Source: Streptomyces cyaneus (GTDB lineage: Bacteria; Actinomycetota; Actinomycetes; Streptomycetales; Streptomycetaceae). Taken from it: a DNA stretch of 64,000 nt. The stretch's first letter is position 1; each line of letters opens with the position of its first letter. Position numbers and translations under genes: made by a program. The stretch is taken from positions 744,001 to 808,000 of the forward strand of contig NZ_ML138678.1 of NCBI RefSeq assembly GCF_004028635.1, written 5' to 3'. This document shows positions 34,855 to 44,203 of the stretch, piece after piece. Below the pieces are notes generated by a model. It was not told where the DNA came from. It did not search any database and was given only the letters and a program-made list of their open reading frames with translations.

Positions 34855-37800
34855 ATGACCGCGCCGGGAGAGGCAGTCGGGCCCAGGGCGCTCGACGGTG
34901 CCGTGCTGCGGGTCCGGGACGAGCTGGGGTTACCCGTCGGGGCGGGCTTCCTGGTCACCGGTGACCTGGCCTTCACCTGTGCTCATGTGGTCACCGCCGC
35001 CCTCGGCGCCCCGGAGGGCCGGCCCCCGAAGAGGGCGCGGATCCAGGTCGACCTGCCGTTGAGCGGCACGTCGGCGTCGGTGACGGCGCGGGTCGAGGAG
35101 TGGTCCGACGACCAGGACATCGCGGTGCTGCGGTTGGACGAGCAGCTGCCCGGCGCCCGGCCCGTGCGTCTCGTCCGGGCGGACGAGGTGTGGCACCACC
35201 CCATCGCCGCCTTCGGCTTCCCGGCCGGGCGGGACAACGGGGTGTGGCACTCGGGACGCCTCCTCGGCCGGCAGGGCGACGGTTGGATCCAGACCGAGAT
35301 GACGTCCCTCAACGGCTACCGGATCGCACCCGGGTTCAGCGGCGGCCCCGTCTGGGACGAGCAGCTGGTCGGCGTGGTCGGCATGGTGGTGGTGGCCGAG
35401 GCCAAGGATCCGGCCGCCGCCTATCTCGTCCCGTCCGACCAACTACTGAATCCCTGGCCGGAGTTGGCGCGCCTCGCCGTACCGGAGTCGCCGTTCCACC
35501 CCTTGGCCGCCTTCGGCGAGACCGACGCGAGGTTCTTCTTCGGCCGGGAGCGGGAGGCATCCGAGGTGGCCGACCTGGTGCGCGGGCACAAGGCGGTCAC
35601 CCTGGTCGGCCCGTCCGGCTCCGGCAAGTCCTCGCTGGCCGGGGCGGGCGTCATCCCCCGGCTGCGTCAGGAGGGTTACGAAGCCGTCGTCCTGCGCCCG
35701 ACCTCCTCCTACGGCACCCCGCTGACCGCCCTCGCCGCCGCTCTGCTGCCGCTGCTCGAACCGGACCTGCCCGAGGTGACCCGCCTGGAGAGGATCCGGC
35801 AGCTGGCCGGCCTCCTCGGGTCCGACGGGGCACCCGGCCTGCACGGGGTCGTGACCCGCGTCCTGGAGCGGACGGACAGCCGACGCCTGCTGCTCGTGAT
35901 CGACCAGTGCGAGGAGGCGCTCACCGCCGCGTCGGCCGACGTCGCGGCACTGACGGACGTCCTCTCCGTCGACAGCCTGCCCGAGTCATTACGCATCCTG
36001 ATCACGCTGCGCGCCGACTTCCTGGAACCCGCCCTGGCCGCCCCCTGGCTCGGCCCGCTCGTCGGCCACCGCATCCACGCGCTGCGCCCCATGAACCGCG
36101 ACCAGCTGCGTGAGGTGATCACCGCGCCGATCGCCGCCACCCCGAACGTGACGTACGACGAGGGGCTGGACGACCGGATCCTGAAGGACACCGGTGACGC
36201 GCCTGGAGCCCTGCCGCTGCTCGTCATGGCCCTGGACCTGCTGTGGCGCGAGCAGACCGTGCACGGGCGGCTGACGTACGAGGCGTACGAGCGGATCGAA
36301 GGGGTGACCGGCGCCCTCAGCCGCGAGGCGGAGAGAGCCTGGGCGAACACCGTGACGGAGGCGGACGAGCCGAACGCCCGGCGCCTGTTCACCCGCCTGG
36401 TTCAGATCCCGGTGGCGGGGTCCGGCGCGGTCGCCCGCAGACCCGCCGCCCGATCCGAACTCGCCCCCGCCGAATGGAAGATCGCCCAGCGTCTCGCCGC
36501 CACCCGGCTGCTGGTCACCGGTCGGGGGGACACCGTCGAGCTCGCCCACGAAGCGCTGATCACCGGCTGGCCGAAGCTGGCCGCATGGGTGGCCGAGGAC
36601 CACGAGTTCCTCGCCTGGCGCGAGACCGTGCGACTCGACCTGGACCGCTGGCGCGACGCCGGCGAACCGGCCGAACTCCTGCCCAGCGCCGTGGTCCTGG
36701 CCACCGCACAACGCTGGCTCACCGAACGCGCCGACGACATCGGCGACGCCGAGCGGGACTTCCTGGAACGGGGCCACCGCCGACGCAGGTCGGCCGTCCG
36801 GCGCCGGCGGGGGCTGTTCTCGGCGATCGGGCTCATCACGGCCGTGGCCCTCGTCCTGGGGGCACTGTTCTTCTACCAGCGCGCGGTCAGCGAGGAACAG
36901 GAAGCCGCGGCCAACTCCCGGGCGCTGGCGAGCATCTCGACCGACCAGCGGCTCCAGGACCCGGCCTTGGCGATCCAGCTGGCGCTCGCCGCCTACCGCA
37001 CCTCGCCGACGGACGAGGCGAAGAACACGCTGCTGCGGTACTACGCCCAGTACCGGTCGGCCTCGCGCATCCTGTCCGGCACGCTGGGCGCCGTGGAGGA
37101 CTTCCGGGCGAGCGAGGACGGCGACGTGATGCTGGCCCGCACCGACACGGGCAGGGCGACGCTCTTCGTCCACGCGATGGGCGGAACGGTACGCACAGAG
37201 CAGCTGAACGGGCCGCCGTACGTCGCGTATCCGCTGGTCTCGGGTGACGGCGGCCGGGTCGGCTACATGGCGGGCCGCTCGCTCGTCTGGTACGACGTGC
37301 GCCCGGAGGGACGCTCCCTGGCGGGCGACCACCACCAGTTGCCCGTCGAGGGGCCGGAGTTCGAAGCCGGCACGACCGACACGGAGTTCGCCCAACTGTC
37401 TGCGGACGGGCGGCTGTTGGCGGCGGCCGGCGGGACGAGCGTGGCCTGGTGGGATGTGGACCGGCGCGCCTTCGGCGGCAGGATTCCCGTGCCCCAGGCA
37501 CGGGGCGGTCAGTTGAAGCGCCTGTGGTTCGGGCCGGACGACGACACGCTCATCGCGCTCGCCGTGATGGCCGACGCCAAGCAACGGCTGCTGGCCATCG
37601 ATCGCCGTACCGGCAGCGTCCGGGTCCTCGCCGACTCGTTCGAGGAGGCCGTGGTCTCGGGGGACGGCAGCTCCGCGGTGACCTGCCGTTCCGAGCAAGG
37701 CGGCGACCGTACCGCCGTCTATACGGGGGTGCGGACATCCGACGGGCGCAGGCTGGGGCAGTTCGTGAATGTGGACAGCTCCCTGTGTACGCCGATCGCC

Positions 37801-39072
37801 CTCGGTCCGGGTGGCCGCTATCTCGCGCTTGGTTCCGGCACCAGGAAACTCGTCGATCTACGGCTGTCCATGGTCACCTCGACGTTCCGCGAACCGGACG
37901 AGAGCGGGGCGAAACTGCTTTCGTACGCGAGGCTCGTGGGCGAAGGCTCGAAGCTACTGCTCGTCACCGGGAACAGCACGGGGATCTTCTGCGCCGAGGT
38001 GGCCACCTCGCCGGCGCAGGACATGCACCGGGTCGACCTGACGCCCGACGGCCGGAGGGTGGTCGCCCTGCCCAGCGGCGGGGAGTCGATACAGCTCCGG
38101 ACTGTGGGCACCAGCAGCGAAGTGATCGCCCAGGCGCCACGGATCAAGCCCTACTGGGAGGGCGAGGACCTGACCGTCTTCACCAAGGACGGCACCCTGC
38201 TCGCCGAGCGCGAAGGCGTGAACAAGGTGGCGGTGCGCGACGCGAAGTCGCTCCGGCAGGTGTCCGTGGTCACGACCGTCATGCCGCCCGAGCCCGTGAG
38301 CGACGGACACCAGCCGTTGCTCGACTACTTCTTCGACCACACCGGCCGCCTCGTCACGGCCACCGGGACGATGATCCAGCGATGGGACAGCCGAACGGGC
38401 CGCGCCGTCGACGACTATGACCTGAAGGCCCTGGGGCGCGTGGTGACGGAACAGGACGTCACCCGTCAAAACATCAAGGTCTCCTCCTACCCAGCCGCGG
38501 ACCGGGTGTCCGTCGTCGTCACCGGCGACCCGTATCTGCGGGTCATCGATCTGCCCAGCGGGCGCCAGACGGTCCGGTACGACACGAACCACAACGACAA
38601 CATCGCCGCGACCTTCGACCCGAGCGGCGAGCACTTCGCCCTGCTGCGCCGCAGCCGGAACATCGAATTGTGGGACACCGACCCGCTGGGCAGGAAGATC
38701 GGCCCCCTGCCGAGCTTCGACCTCCCCGGCGCCGCCGGCTTCGTGACCGGCGAGGGACGCTACATGCTGGCCGCCAACAACAAGATCCGGACCTACCGGC
38801 TCGGCGAGCGGAGCTACGAGGCATCACTCGATCTCGGGCCGTACAGCGAAAGAAACGTCGAGACGCCGAAGTACTACTTCCTGGACGCCACCCCCGACGG
38901 CGAGACCCTGCTCTACTACCGTGCCGGCGTCTCCAGCGTCATCTACCCGTTGTCGCTACGGCCCGACAGCTGGGCCGACGCGCTCTGCCGGGTGCTCGGC
39001 GGCCGTGACCTCACCCGGGCGGAACGCGACAGCCAACCCGTCCCCGTCCCCTCCGAGCCCGTCTGCCCCTGA
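34855..39072 (+). CDS. trypsin-STAND ATPase-propeller protein
   Basis: A 1405-residue multidomain protein. Residues 1-200 are a trypsin-like serine protease with an intact triad: H44 (FTCAHVV), D88 (DIAVLRLD) and S162 (GFSGGPVW). Residues ~215-640 form an nSTAND1-type NTPase with FFFGRERE, Walker A 252-260 (GPSGSGKSS), Walker B LLLVIDQCEEAL and a winged-helix-like AHEALI region. One membrane helix follows (~655-680), then a ~700-residue beta-propeller-like C-terminus. STAND proteins are signal-triggered switches, and such fusions are proposed conflict or immunity systems in multicellular bacteria. It contains two TTA leucine codons (34930 and 35989), so translation should depend on bldA tRNA. 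Confidence 0.9.
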   Translation: MTAPGEAVGPRALDGAVLRVRDELGLPVGAGFLVTGDLAFTCAHVVTAALGAPEGRPPKRARIQVDLPLSGTSASVTARVEEWSDDQDIAVLRLDEQLPGARPVRLVRADEVWHHPIAAFGFPAGRDNGVWHSGRLLGRQGDGWIQTEMTSLNGYRIAPGFSGGPVWDEQLVGVVGMVVVAEAKDPAAAYLVPSDQLLNPWPELARLAVPESPFHPLAAFGETDARFFFGREREASEVADLVRGHKAVTLVGPSGSGKSSLAGAGVIPRLRQEGYEAVVLRPTSSYGTPLTALAAALLPLLEPDLPEVTRLERIRQLAGLLGSDGAPGLHGVVTRVLERTDSRRLLLVIDQCEEALTAASADVAALTDVLSVDSLPESLRILITLRADFLEPALAAPWLGPLVGHRIHALRPMNRDQLREVITAPIAATPNVTYDEGLDDRILKDTGDAPGALPLLVMALDLLWREQTVHGRLTYEAYERIEGVTGALSREAERAWANTVTEADEPNARRLFTRLVQIPVAGSGAVARRPAARSELAPAEWKIAQRLAATRLLVTGRGDTVELAHEALITGWPKLAAWVAEDHEFLAWRETVRLDLDRWRDAGEPAELLPSAVVLATAQRWLTERADDIGDAERDFLERGHRRRRSAVRRRRGLFSAIGLITAVALVLGALFFYQRAVSEEQEAAANSRALASISTDQRLQDPALAIQLALAAYRTSPTDEAKNTLLRYYAQYRSASRILSGTLGAVEDFRASEDGDVMLARTDTGRATLFVHAMGGTVRTEQLNGPPYVAYPLVSGDGGRVGYMAGRSLVWYDVRPEGRSLAGDHHQLPVEGPEFEAGTTDTEFAQLSADGRLLAAAGGTSVAWWDVDRRAFGGRIPVPQARGGQLKRLWFGPDDDTLIALAVMADAKQRLLAIDRRTGSVRVLADSFEEAVVSGDGSSAVTCRSEQGGDRTAVYTGVRTSDGRRLGQFVNVDSSLCTPIALGPGGRYLALGSGTRKLVDLRLSMVTSTFREPDESGAKLLSYARLVGEGSKLLLVTGNSTGIFCAEVATSPAQDMHRVDLTPDGRRVVALPSGGESIQLRTVGTSSEVIAQAPRIKPYWEGEDLTVFTKDGTLLAEREGVNKVAVRDAKSLRQVSVVTTVMPPEPVSDGHQPLLDYFFDHTGRLVTATGTMIQRWDSRTGRAVDDYDLKALGRVVTEQDVTRQNIKVSSYPAADRVSVVVTGDPYLRVIDLPSGRQTVRYDTNHNDNIAATFDPSGEHFALLRRSRNIELWDTDPLGRKIGPLPSFDLPGAAGFVTGEGRYMLAANNKIRTYRLGERSYEASLDLGPYSERNVETPKYYFLDATPDGETLLYYRAGVSSVIYPLSLRPDSWADALCRVLGGRDLTRAERDSQPVPVPSEPVCP

Positions 39073-39088
39073 CCGGCGGGCTCGGAGG
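39050..39088 (+). terminator. terminator overlapping the STAND gene stop
   Basis: An 11-bp inverted repeat, CCTCCGAGCCC and GGGCTCGGAGG, with a 17-nt loop spans the stop codon at 39070-39072 and lies between convergent genes, so it may serve both. Confidence 0.65.
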
Positions 39089-39101
39089 GTGGCCGCGGCA
39101 C

Positions 39102-40898
39102 TCACCCCACCAGCGGCGGCCGCTGCGCATAGTCGTCGTACCCTCGCCCGTACTCGTCGGACAGCGGCCGTGTGTCCAGGTAGAACCACTCGGCGCCGGG
39201 CCCCGGCAGCGGGGCCGACTCGGCGGTGGCCGTGGGTTCGGGCGCGGTGGCGGCAGGTACCTCCGTCACTTCCCTCGCCTCCGTCACCTCCGTCTTCGCC
39301 GGCCCCGGCATCAGCAGTTCCACGCGCAGCCCCAGCCCCCGCTGTTGCGCGGTGAACTCCTCGACCTGGTTGCGGCAGGCGTGGTCCAGGTGGGTCACGC
39401 CGGTCAGGTCCAGGCGGATGCGGGGCTTGCCCGACGCCGCCGCGGACTCCAGGGCCTCGATGACCTGCGGGAGCCGTAGGAAGGTCGCGTTGCCGGCCAT
39501 GACGACCTTGGCGGTGTCGTCGTCGATGTGCTGTCGGATCACCGTCTGCGACATGCGCAGGGCGGCCAGCACGATCCCGGCGGCCAGCCCGATGAGGACA
39601 CCCTCCAGCAGTGCCGTCGCCACGATGACCAGCGTCGTCACCGTCATCACCACGAACTCGCCCCGGTCCTGCCGCCACATCTTCGGGAACTCCTCCGGCG
39701 CGAACAGCTTCCAGCCGCTGTGCACGAGGACGCCCGCGAGTACCGAGATCGGGATCAGGGCGAGCACCTGCGGCAGCAGCAGCGCGAAGGCCAGCAGCCA
39801 CAGGCCGTGCAGGGTGCGGGAGATGCGGGTCTTCGCGCCGGCCTGGACGTTCGCCGAGCTGCGGGCGACGACCGCGGTGATCGGGAGGGCCCCGAGGACG
39901 CCCGCGACCGTGTTGCCCGCGCCCTGGGCGATGAGTTCGGTGTTGTAGCGGGTGCGCGGGCCGCTGTGCATACGGTCCACGGCGGCCGCGGTGAACAGGC
40001 TCTCCGCGGAGGCGATGACCGTGAAGGTGAGGATGGAGGTGATGATCGCGGTGTCCGCGAGGCCGGCGAACTGCTCGGCCCCCGGCACCCGCACCGACGC
40101 CAGCAGATTGCCGACCTGGAGCGTCTTGACGTCCACGCCGGGCAGCGCGGCGACCGCGATGCCGATGCCGACCGCGACCAGCGCGGCCGGGACCCTCTTC
40201 GCCGGGCCCGGCACCTTCTTCCACAGGAAGCTCAAGCCGATCGTGGCGATGCCCAGCAGTGTGGCGATCATCGCCTGCCGGTCGGTCAGGATGTCGGCGA
40301 GCAGGTCCGGGATGCCGGCCATGTTCTCGATCGGCGTGCCGGGCGCCTTGGCGTCGGCCATGGGGTAGGCCTGGCTGAACATCAGCGGCAGCCCGATACC
40401 GGCCAGCATCCCCTGGACCACGGCGATGGAGATCGCCTGGAACAGCCGGCCGAGGCGTACGACCCCGAGGACGATCTGCAGGATGCCCGAGAACAGCACG
40501 ATCACGCCGAGCATCGCCACGCCGTGCTCCAGCACCGTCTCCGCGACCAGCGCCGCGAGCCCGGCAGCCGGCCCGCTGACCTGCAGCGTGCTGCCCCGAA
40601 CCACGCCCACGACCAGGCCGCCGATCACCCCGGAGATGATCCCGAGCTCGGCGGGGACACCGGAGGCGACGGCCACGCCGATGCACAGGGGCAGGGCGAC
40701 GAGGAAGACGACGAGGGAGGCGGTGATCTCGCCCGCGAGGTCGAGCTTGGCGCCCCCGGCCTTCGGCGGCTTGCCGCCCCCGGCCCGGACTTGCGGTGAC
40801 TTCGCGCCCCCGCCCTGCGGTGCGCCCCCCTTGGCTGCGCCATCCTTGGCTGCGCTGCCCTTCGTACGCGTACGCCCGCGCGCATGCGCCCCGCTCAT
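39102..40898 (-). CDS. SulP-family anion transporter with STAS domain
   Basis: A 598-residue transporter. A low-complexity K/G/A/Q-rich N-terminus (~50 residues) is followed by about ten to twelve membrane helices that open with ASLVVFLVALPLCIGVA and include GGLVVGVVRGS, QGAGNTVAGVLGALPITAVV and LIPISVLAGVLVHSGWK. A C-terminal STAS domain (LDLTGVTHLDHACRNQVEEF) ends in a Pro/Thr/Ala tail. SulP members carry sulfate or bicarbonate. Its ATG overlaps the stop of a beta-carbonic anhydrase (ATGA), which favours bicarbonate transport: the anhydrase would interconvert CO2 and bicarbonate at the membrane. The substrate is inferred from context. Confidence 0.9.
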   Translation of the reverse strand: MSGAHARGRTRTKGSAAKDGAAKGGAPQGGGAKSPQVRAGGGKPPKAGGAKLDLAGEITASLVVFLVALPLCIGVAVASGVPAELGIISGVIGGLVVGVVRGSTLQVSGPAAGLAALVAETVLEHGVAMLGVIVLFSGILQIVLGVVRLGRLFQAISIAVVQGMLAGIGLPLMFSQAYPMADAKAPGTPIENMAGIPDLLADILTDRQAMIATLLGIATIGLSFLWKKVPGPAKRVPAALVAVGIGIAVAALPGVDVKTLQVGNLLASVRVPGAEQFAGLADTAIITSILTFTVIASAESLFTAAAVDRMHSGPRTRYNTELIAQGAGNTVAGVLGALPITAVVARSSANVQAGAKTRISRTLHGLWLLAFALLLPQVLALIPISVLAGVLVHSGWKLFAPEEFPKMWRQDRGEFVVMTVTTLVIVATALLEGVLIGLAAGIVLAALRMSQTVIRQHIDDDTAKVVMAGNATFLRLPQVIEALESAAASGKPRIRLDLTGVTHLDHACRNQVEEFTAQQRGLGLRVELLMPGPAKTEVTEAREVTEVPAATAPEPTATAESAPLPGPGAEWFYLDTRPLSDEYGRGYDDYAQRPPLVG

Positions 40899-41500
40899 CC
40901 GCTATGCACCCGGAACCGACCGTCACCCTCCAGCTCGTGCACCTGCCCGGTGTCGACCTCGTAGTACCAGCCGTGCAGCCGCAGCCGCCCCGCGTCGAGC
41001 CGCTGCCGCACGACCGGGTAAGTCCGCAGTACGGCGAGCTGGTTGACGACGTTGCCCTGTGCCACGTCGGGCAGCGACGGGTCGTCGGAGGCGGTCGTGA
41101 GGACCGGCGCCAGTTCGGGGCGGGCCAGCTGCAGCCAGGCGTCCACGCCCGGCAGCGCGGACAGGTCGTCGCCGGACTTCAGCGCGCCCATCGCGCCGCA
41201 GTGTGAGTGACCGCACACGACGATGTCCTGAACCCCGAGCACCTCCAGTGCGTACTCGATGGTGGCGGCCTCCCCGGACGCACCGGGGCTTCCGTACGGC
41301 GCCACGATATTGCCCGCGTTTCGCAGCTCGAATATCTCTCCGGGCCGCGCGCCGGTAATCAGGGCGGGTATGACCCGTGAGTCCGAGCAGGTAATGAACA
41401 GCGCCTCGGGATATTGCCCCTCAGCCAGTTTCCGGTATTCACCGCTCTCGAAATCGACCCGACGCTTGAACGAACGGGCACGGTGCAGCAGCGCCTTCAA
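40895..41500 (-). CDS. beta-class carbonic anhydrase
   Basis: A 201-residue zinc enzyme that interconverts CO2 and bicarbonate. The zinc ligands are C38 (ITCSDSR), H98 and C101 (VVCGHSHCGAM), with the D40/R42 pair of the beta class. The chosen start is a TTG at 41500 preceded by GAGGAGG at ideal spacing, giving the family-like start MKALLHRARSFKRRVDFESGEY in which the first M is encoded by TTG. Upstream in-frame codons to 41617 do not look conserved. It is the first gene of a coupled pair with the SulP transporter. Confidence 0.9.
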   Translation of the reverse strand: MKALLHRARSFKRRVDFESGEYRKLAEGQYPEALFITCSDSRVIPALITGARPGEIFELRNAGNIVAPYGSPGASGEAATIEYALEVLGVQDIVVCGHSHCGAMGALKSGDDLSALPGVDAWLQLARPELAPVLTTASDDPSLPDVAQGNVVNQLAVLRTYPVVRQRLDAGRLRLHGWYYEVDTGQVHELEGDGRFRVHSG

Positions 41501-41693
41501 CGATGCCTCCTCAGCTGGGAGTTCGACCAGTTGAACAGAACCGTAGGGGAGCACACACCAGAGGAAGGTTAAGCAAAGGCCAGAGCGCGTCCAGCAATTG
41601 GACATTCTTTGCCGCAACGCCCCGCAAGCGCTTGTCTCTTGTAGCGTGTTGACGTCAGGGCAGAGAATGCAAATTCACGGAGAGACAGGACGT

Positions 41694-42482
41694 ATGGGCA
41701 TACGAGTGCTGCTCATCGAGGACGACGAGACGATCGCCGAGCCTCTCGCCGAGGGTCTGGGGCACTTCGGGCTGGAAGTGGATCACGTGACCACCGGGGC
41801 CGAGGGGTTGAGAAGGCCGTACGGCGATGTCGTCCTGCTCGACCTCGGGTTGCCGGACATGGACGGCATCGACGTGTGCCGGGGCATCCGCCAGGTCTCG
41901 GACGTGCCGGTGATCATCCTGAGTGCGCGGGGTGAGGAGGCCGACCGGGTACTGGGTCTGGAGCTGGGGGCGGACGACTATCTGGCGAAGCCGTTCAGCG
42001 TACGGGAGTTGGTGGCACGGATACGGGCGGTGACCCGGCGGACCCAGCGCACGGAGGTGGCGGGCGCGGAGGCGCCGGTCACGGCCGCGTACGAACCGAC
42101 GCCCCCGCTGTCGTACGAGGCCCCGCCGCCCCCGGCGTACGAGGACACCGCGCCGCAGCCCTCGTACGCGCCCGGCCCGCTCGTCGTGGACCGCCGCACC
42201 CGGCAGGTCTGGGTCGGTGAGGTCCCCGTCACGCTCACCCCGAAGGAGTTCGAGCTGCTGGCGCTGCTGACCGAGGATCCGGGTGCGGTCTACTCCCGGC
42301 AGCAGATCCTGGACCGGGTGTGGGATCCGCACTACGAGGGCCCGACCAAGACGCTGGACGTCCATGTCGCCTCACTGCGGCGGAAGTTGGGCGATCCGGC
42401 GTGGATCCAGACGCTGCGCGGGGTCGGCTTCCGGCTGGCGGTGCAGGCCGAGCCGGGCGGGCAGCAGGTGCCCTCGCCGTGA
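41694..42482 (+). CDS. OmpR-family response regulator
   Basis: A 262-residue response regulator. The receiver domain (1-115) has acidic residues ED at 9-10, phospho-acceptor D50 (VVLLDLGLPDMDG) and K99 (DDYLAKPF). The DNA-binding domain (~160-255) is a winged helix with LTPKEFELLALL and SLRRKLGD. The linker, residues ~120-162, is unusually long and Pro/Tyr-rich, with PLSYEAP, PPAYED and PSYAPG repeats, unlike typical short OmpR linkers. It overlaps its histidine kinase by 3 bp (GTGA). A divergent promoter region of about 190 bp separates it from the carbonic anhydrase gene, so that operon is a possible target. Confidence 0.92.
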   Translation: MGIRVLLIEDDETIAEPLAEGLGHFGLEVDHVTTGAEGLRRPYGDVVLLDLGLPDMDGIDVCRGIRQVSDVPVIILSARGEEADRVLGLELGADDYLAKPFSVRELVARIRAVTRRTQRTEVAGAEAPVTAAYEPTPPLSYEAPPPPAYEDTAPQPSYAPGPLVVDRRTRQVWVGEVPVTLTPKEFELLALLTEDPGAVYSRQQILDRVWDPHYEGPTKTLDVHVASLRRKLGDPAWIQTLRGVGFRLAVQAEPGGQQVPSP

Positions 42483-43963
42483 CCCGCCGGCTGCTGCTCA
42501 GCTACCTCTCCCTCGCCGCCCTCGTCCTGCTGTGCCTGGAGATCCCGCTGGGCTTCGTCTACTCGCGCAGCGAGCGGGAGCGGGTGGTGAGCGCGGCGAA
42601 GGACGAGGCCGAGTCGGTCTCCGCGTACGCCTCGCTGTCCCTCAGCGCGGGCCGTGCCGAGCGGGACCTGCCGCGCCGGGTGGTGCACTGCGCCGAGCGC
42701 ATCGGCGGGAAGGTGGTGGTCGTGGACGCCGCGGGCGCCCTGCTCGCCACCTCGCATCCGCTGGCCGCCGTCATGTCCTCCAACCTCGCCTCCCGCCCCG
42801 GTATCGCGGCCGCCCTGCACGGCACCTCCACGGTGGACGTCCGCACGTCGACGATCGGCGGGGTCGAGTACCTCTCGGTCGCCGCGCCGATCCGGCACAC
42901 CTCGGGTCTGCAGGGCGCCGTATGGCTCACGCTGCCGACCCGGACGGTGCACGAACGCGTCCATCACGTCTGGCTGTTGCTCGGCCTCGGCGGGCTCGGA
43001 GTGCTGACGGCGGTCGCGGTGGTCGGGTTCGCCATCGCCCGCTGGACCGGTCGGCCCATCCGTGAACTGGAGCGAGCCACCGACGAGTTGGCGGACGGCG
43101 GCCTGGCCGCGCCGGTGACGATCACGAAGGGGCCGCCCGAAGTGCGCCGCCTGGCCGCCGCGTTCAACCGTACGGCGGCCCGGCTCGCCCATCTCCTCGA
43201 CGCCCAGCACGCGTTCGCGGGCGAGGCCTCCCATCAGCTCAAGACGCCGCTCGCGGCGCTGCGGCTGAGGCTGGAGAACCTGGAGCCGAGCGTCTCCGAC
43301 CGCGGCCTCGGCAGCCTCACCGCCGCGGTGACCGAGACGGACCGGCTCTCCCGGATGGTCGAGGGCCTGCTGGCGATGGCCCGCCTGGAGGAGGACGCCG
43401 CGACGCCGGGCCCGGTCGACGTGGGCGGGGTCTGCGCGGAACGGCACCGCACCTGGCAGCCGCTGTTCGCGAAACAGCGGGTTGCCCTGGTCCTGTTCGC
43501 GGGCAGTGTGGGCCCGGTCCTCGCGGTGCCGGGCGGGGTCGAGCAGATCGTGGACAACCTGCTGTCCAACGCCCTGCGCGCCTCGCCGCCGGGCTCCACC
43601 GTGACCATGGAGCTCCGGCTGCACGTACCGGCCCGCCGCGCCCTGCGCGACGCCCGCCCCGCCTGGGTCGACCTGCACATCACCGACGAGGGCCCCGGCA
43701 TGACCCCGGAACAGCGCGCCCGCGCCTTCGACCGCTTCTGGCGCGCGCCGGGCGCCCCCAAGGGCGGCACGGGACTCGGCCTCTCACTGGTCCAACGGCT
43801 CGCGCACGCGAGCGGCGGCGAGGCGAGCCTGCACGCCTCGGCCGCGGGCGGGCTGGACGCGGTGATCCGCCTGCCGTCGGCGGAACCACCGCGCGAGGTG
43901 CACGGCCCGGGCCCCGACCGGCCGGGGCAGCGGAAGCGCGGGGTGCCGGCATTGCGTGCGTGA
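42479..43963 (+). CDS. sensor histidine kinase
   Basis: A 494-residue membrane kinase partnered with the preceding regulator. Two membrane helices (~residues 3-25 and ~162-190) flank an external sensor domain. A HAMP linker follows (RPIRELERATDELADGG), then HisKA with the phosphorylated His near residue 252 (GEASHQLKTPLAAL) and HATPase with N-box DNLLSNALRAS, DEGPGM and GGTGLGLSLV. The GTG start overlaps the TGA of the regulator, so the two are translationally coupled. The signal is unknown. The C-terminal ~30 residues are Pro/Gly/Arg-rich. Confidence 0.93.
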   Translation: MTRRLLLSYLSLAALVLLCLEIPLGFVYSRSERERVVSAAKDEAESVSAYASLSLSAGRAERDLPRRVVHCAERIGGKVVVVDAAGALLATSHPLAAVMSSNLASRPGIAAALHGTSTVDVRTSTIGGVEYLSVAAPIRHTSGLQGAVWLTLPTRTVHERVHHVWLLLGLGGLGVLTAVAVVGFAIARWTGRPIRELERATDELADGGLAAPVTITKGPPEVRRLAAAFNRTAARLAHLLDAQHAFAGEASHQLKTPLAALRLRLENLEPSVSDRGLGSLTAAVTETDRLSRMVEGLLAMARLEEDAATPGPVDVGGVCAERHRTWQPLFAKQRVALVLFAGSVGPVLAVPGGVEQIVDNLLSNALRASPPGSTVTMELRLHVPARRALRDARPAWVDLHITDEGPGMTPEQRARAFDRFWRAPGAPKGGTGLGLSLVQRLAHASGGEASLHASAAGGLDAVIRLPSAEPPREVHGPGPDRPGQRKRGVPALRA

Positions 43964-43982
43964 GGCGGATGAGCTGCACTCA

Positions 43983-44030
43983 GGGGAGCGCACACGGGTG
44001 GGCAGCACGCTGGGGAGCGCACGCGGGTGG
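43983..44030 (+). repeat. two-copy direct repeat upstream of the PhoX-like gene
   Basis: GGGGAGCGCACACGGGTGG at 43983-44001 recurs with one change at 44012-44030. It lies in the 240-bp gap between the kinase and the PhoX-like gene and might be a regulator site, but two copies alone prove little. Confidence 0.6.
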
Positions 44031-44203
44031 CACTCACATGAGCAATCATGGAGCGGCGCACAGGCAGCACCCAGGTACGCCGTCCGACGGCCATGCGTTG
44101 GCCACGGTCCGTCCACCCTCCGCCCCTAGGTTCCATGCCGCCCCCCACGCACGACCCCGTCGTCGACCGACGGCGGGGCGGTACGGCACCTCTTGGAGTG
44201 AGA

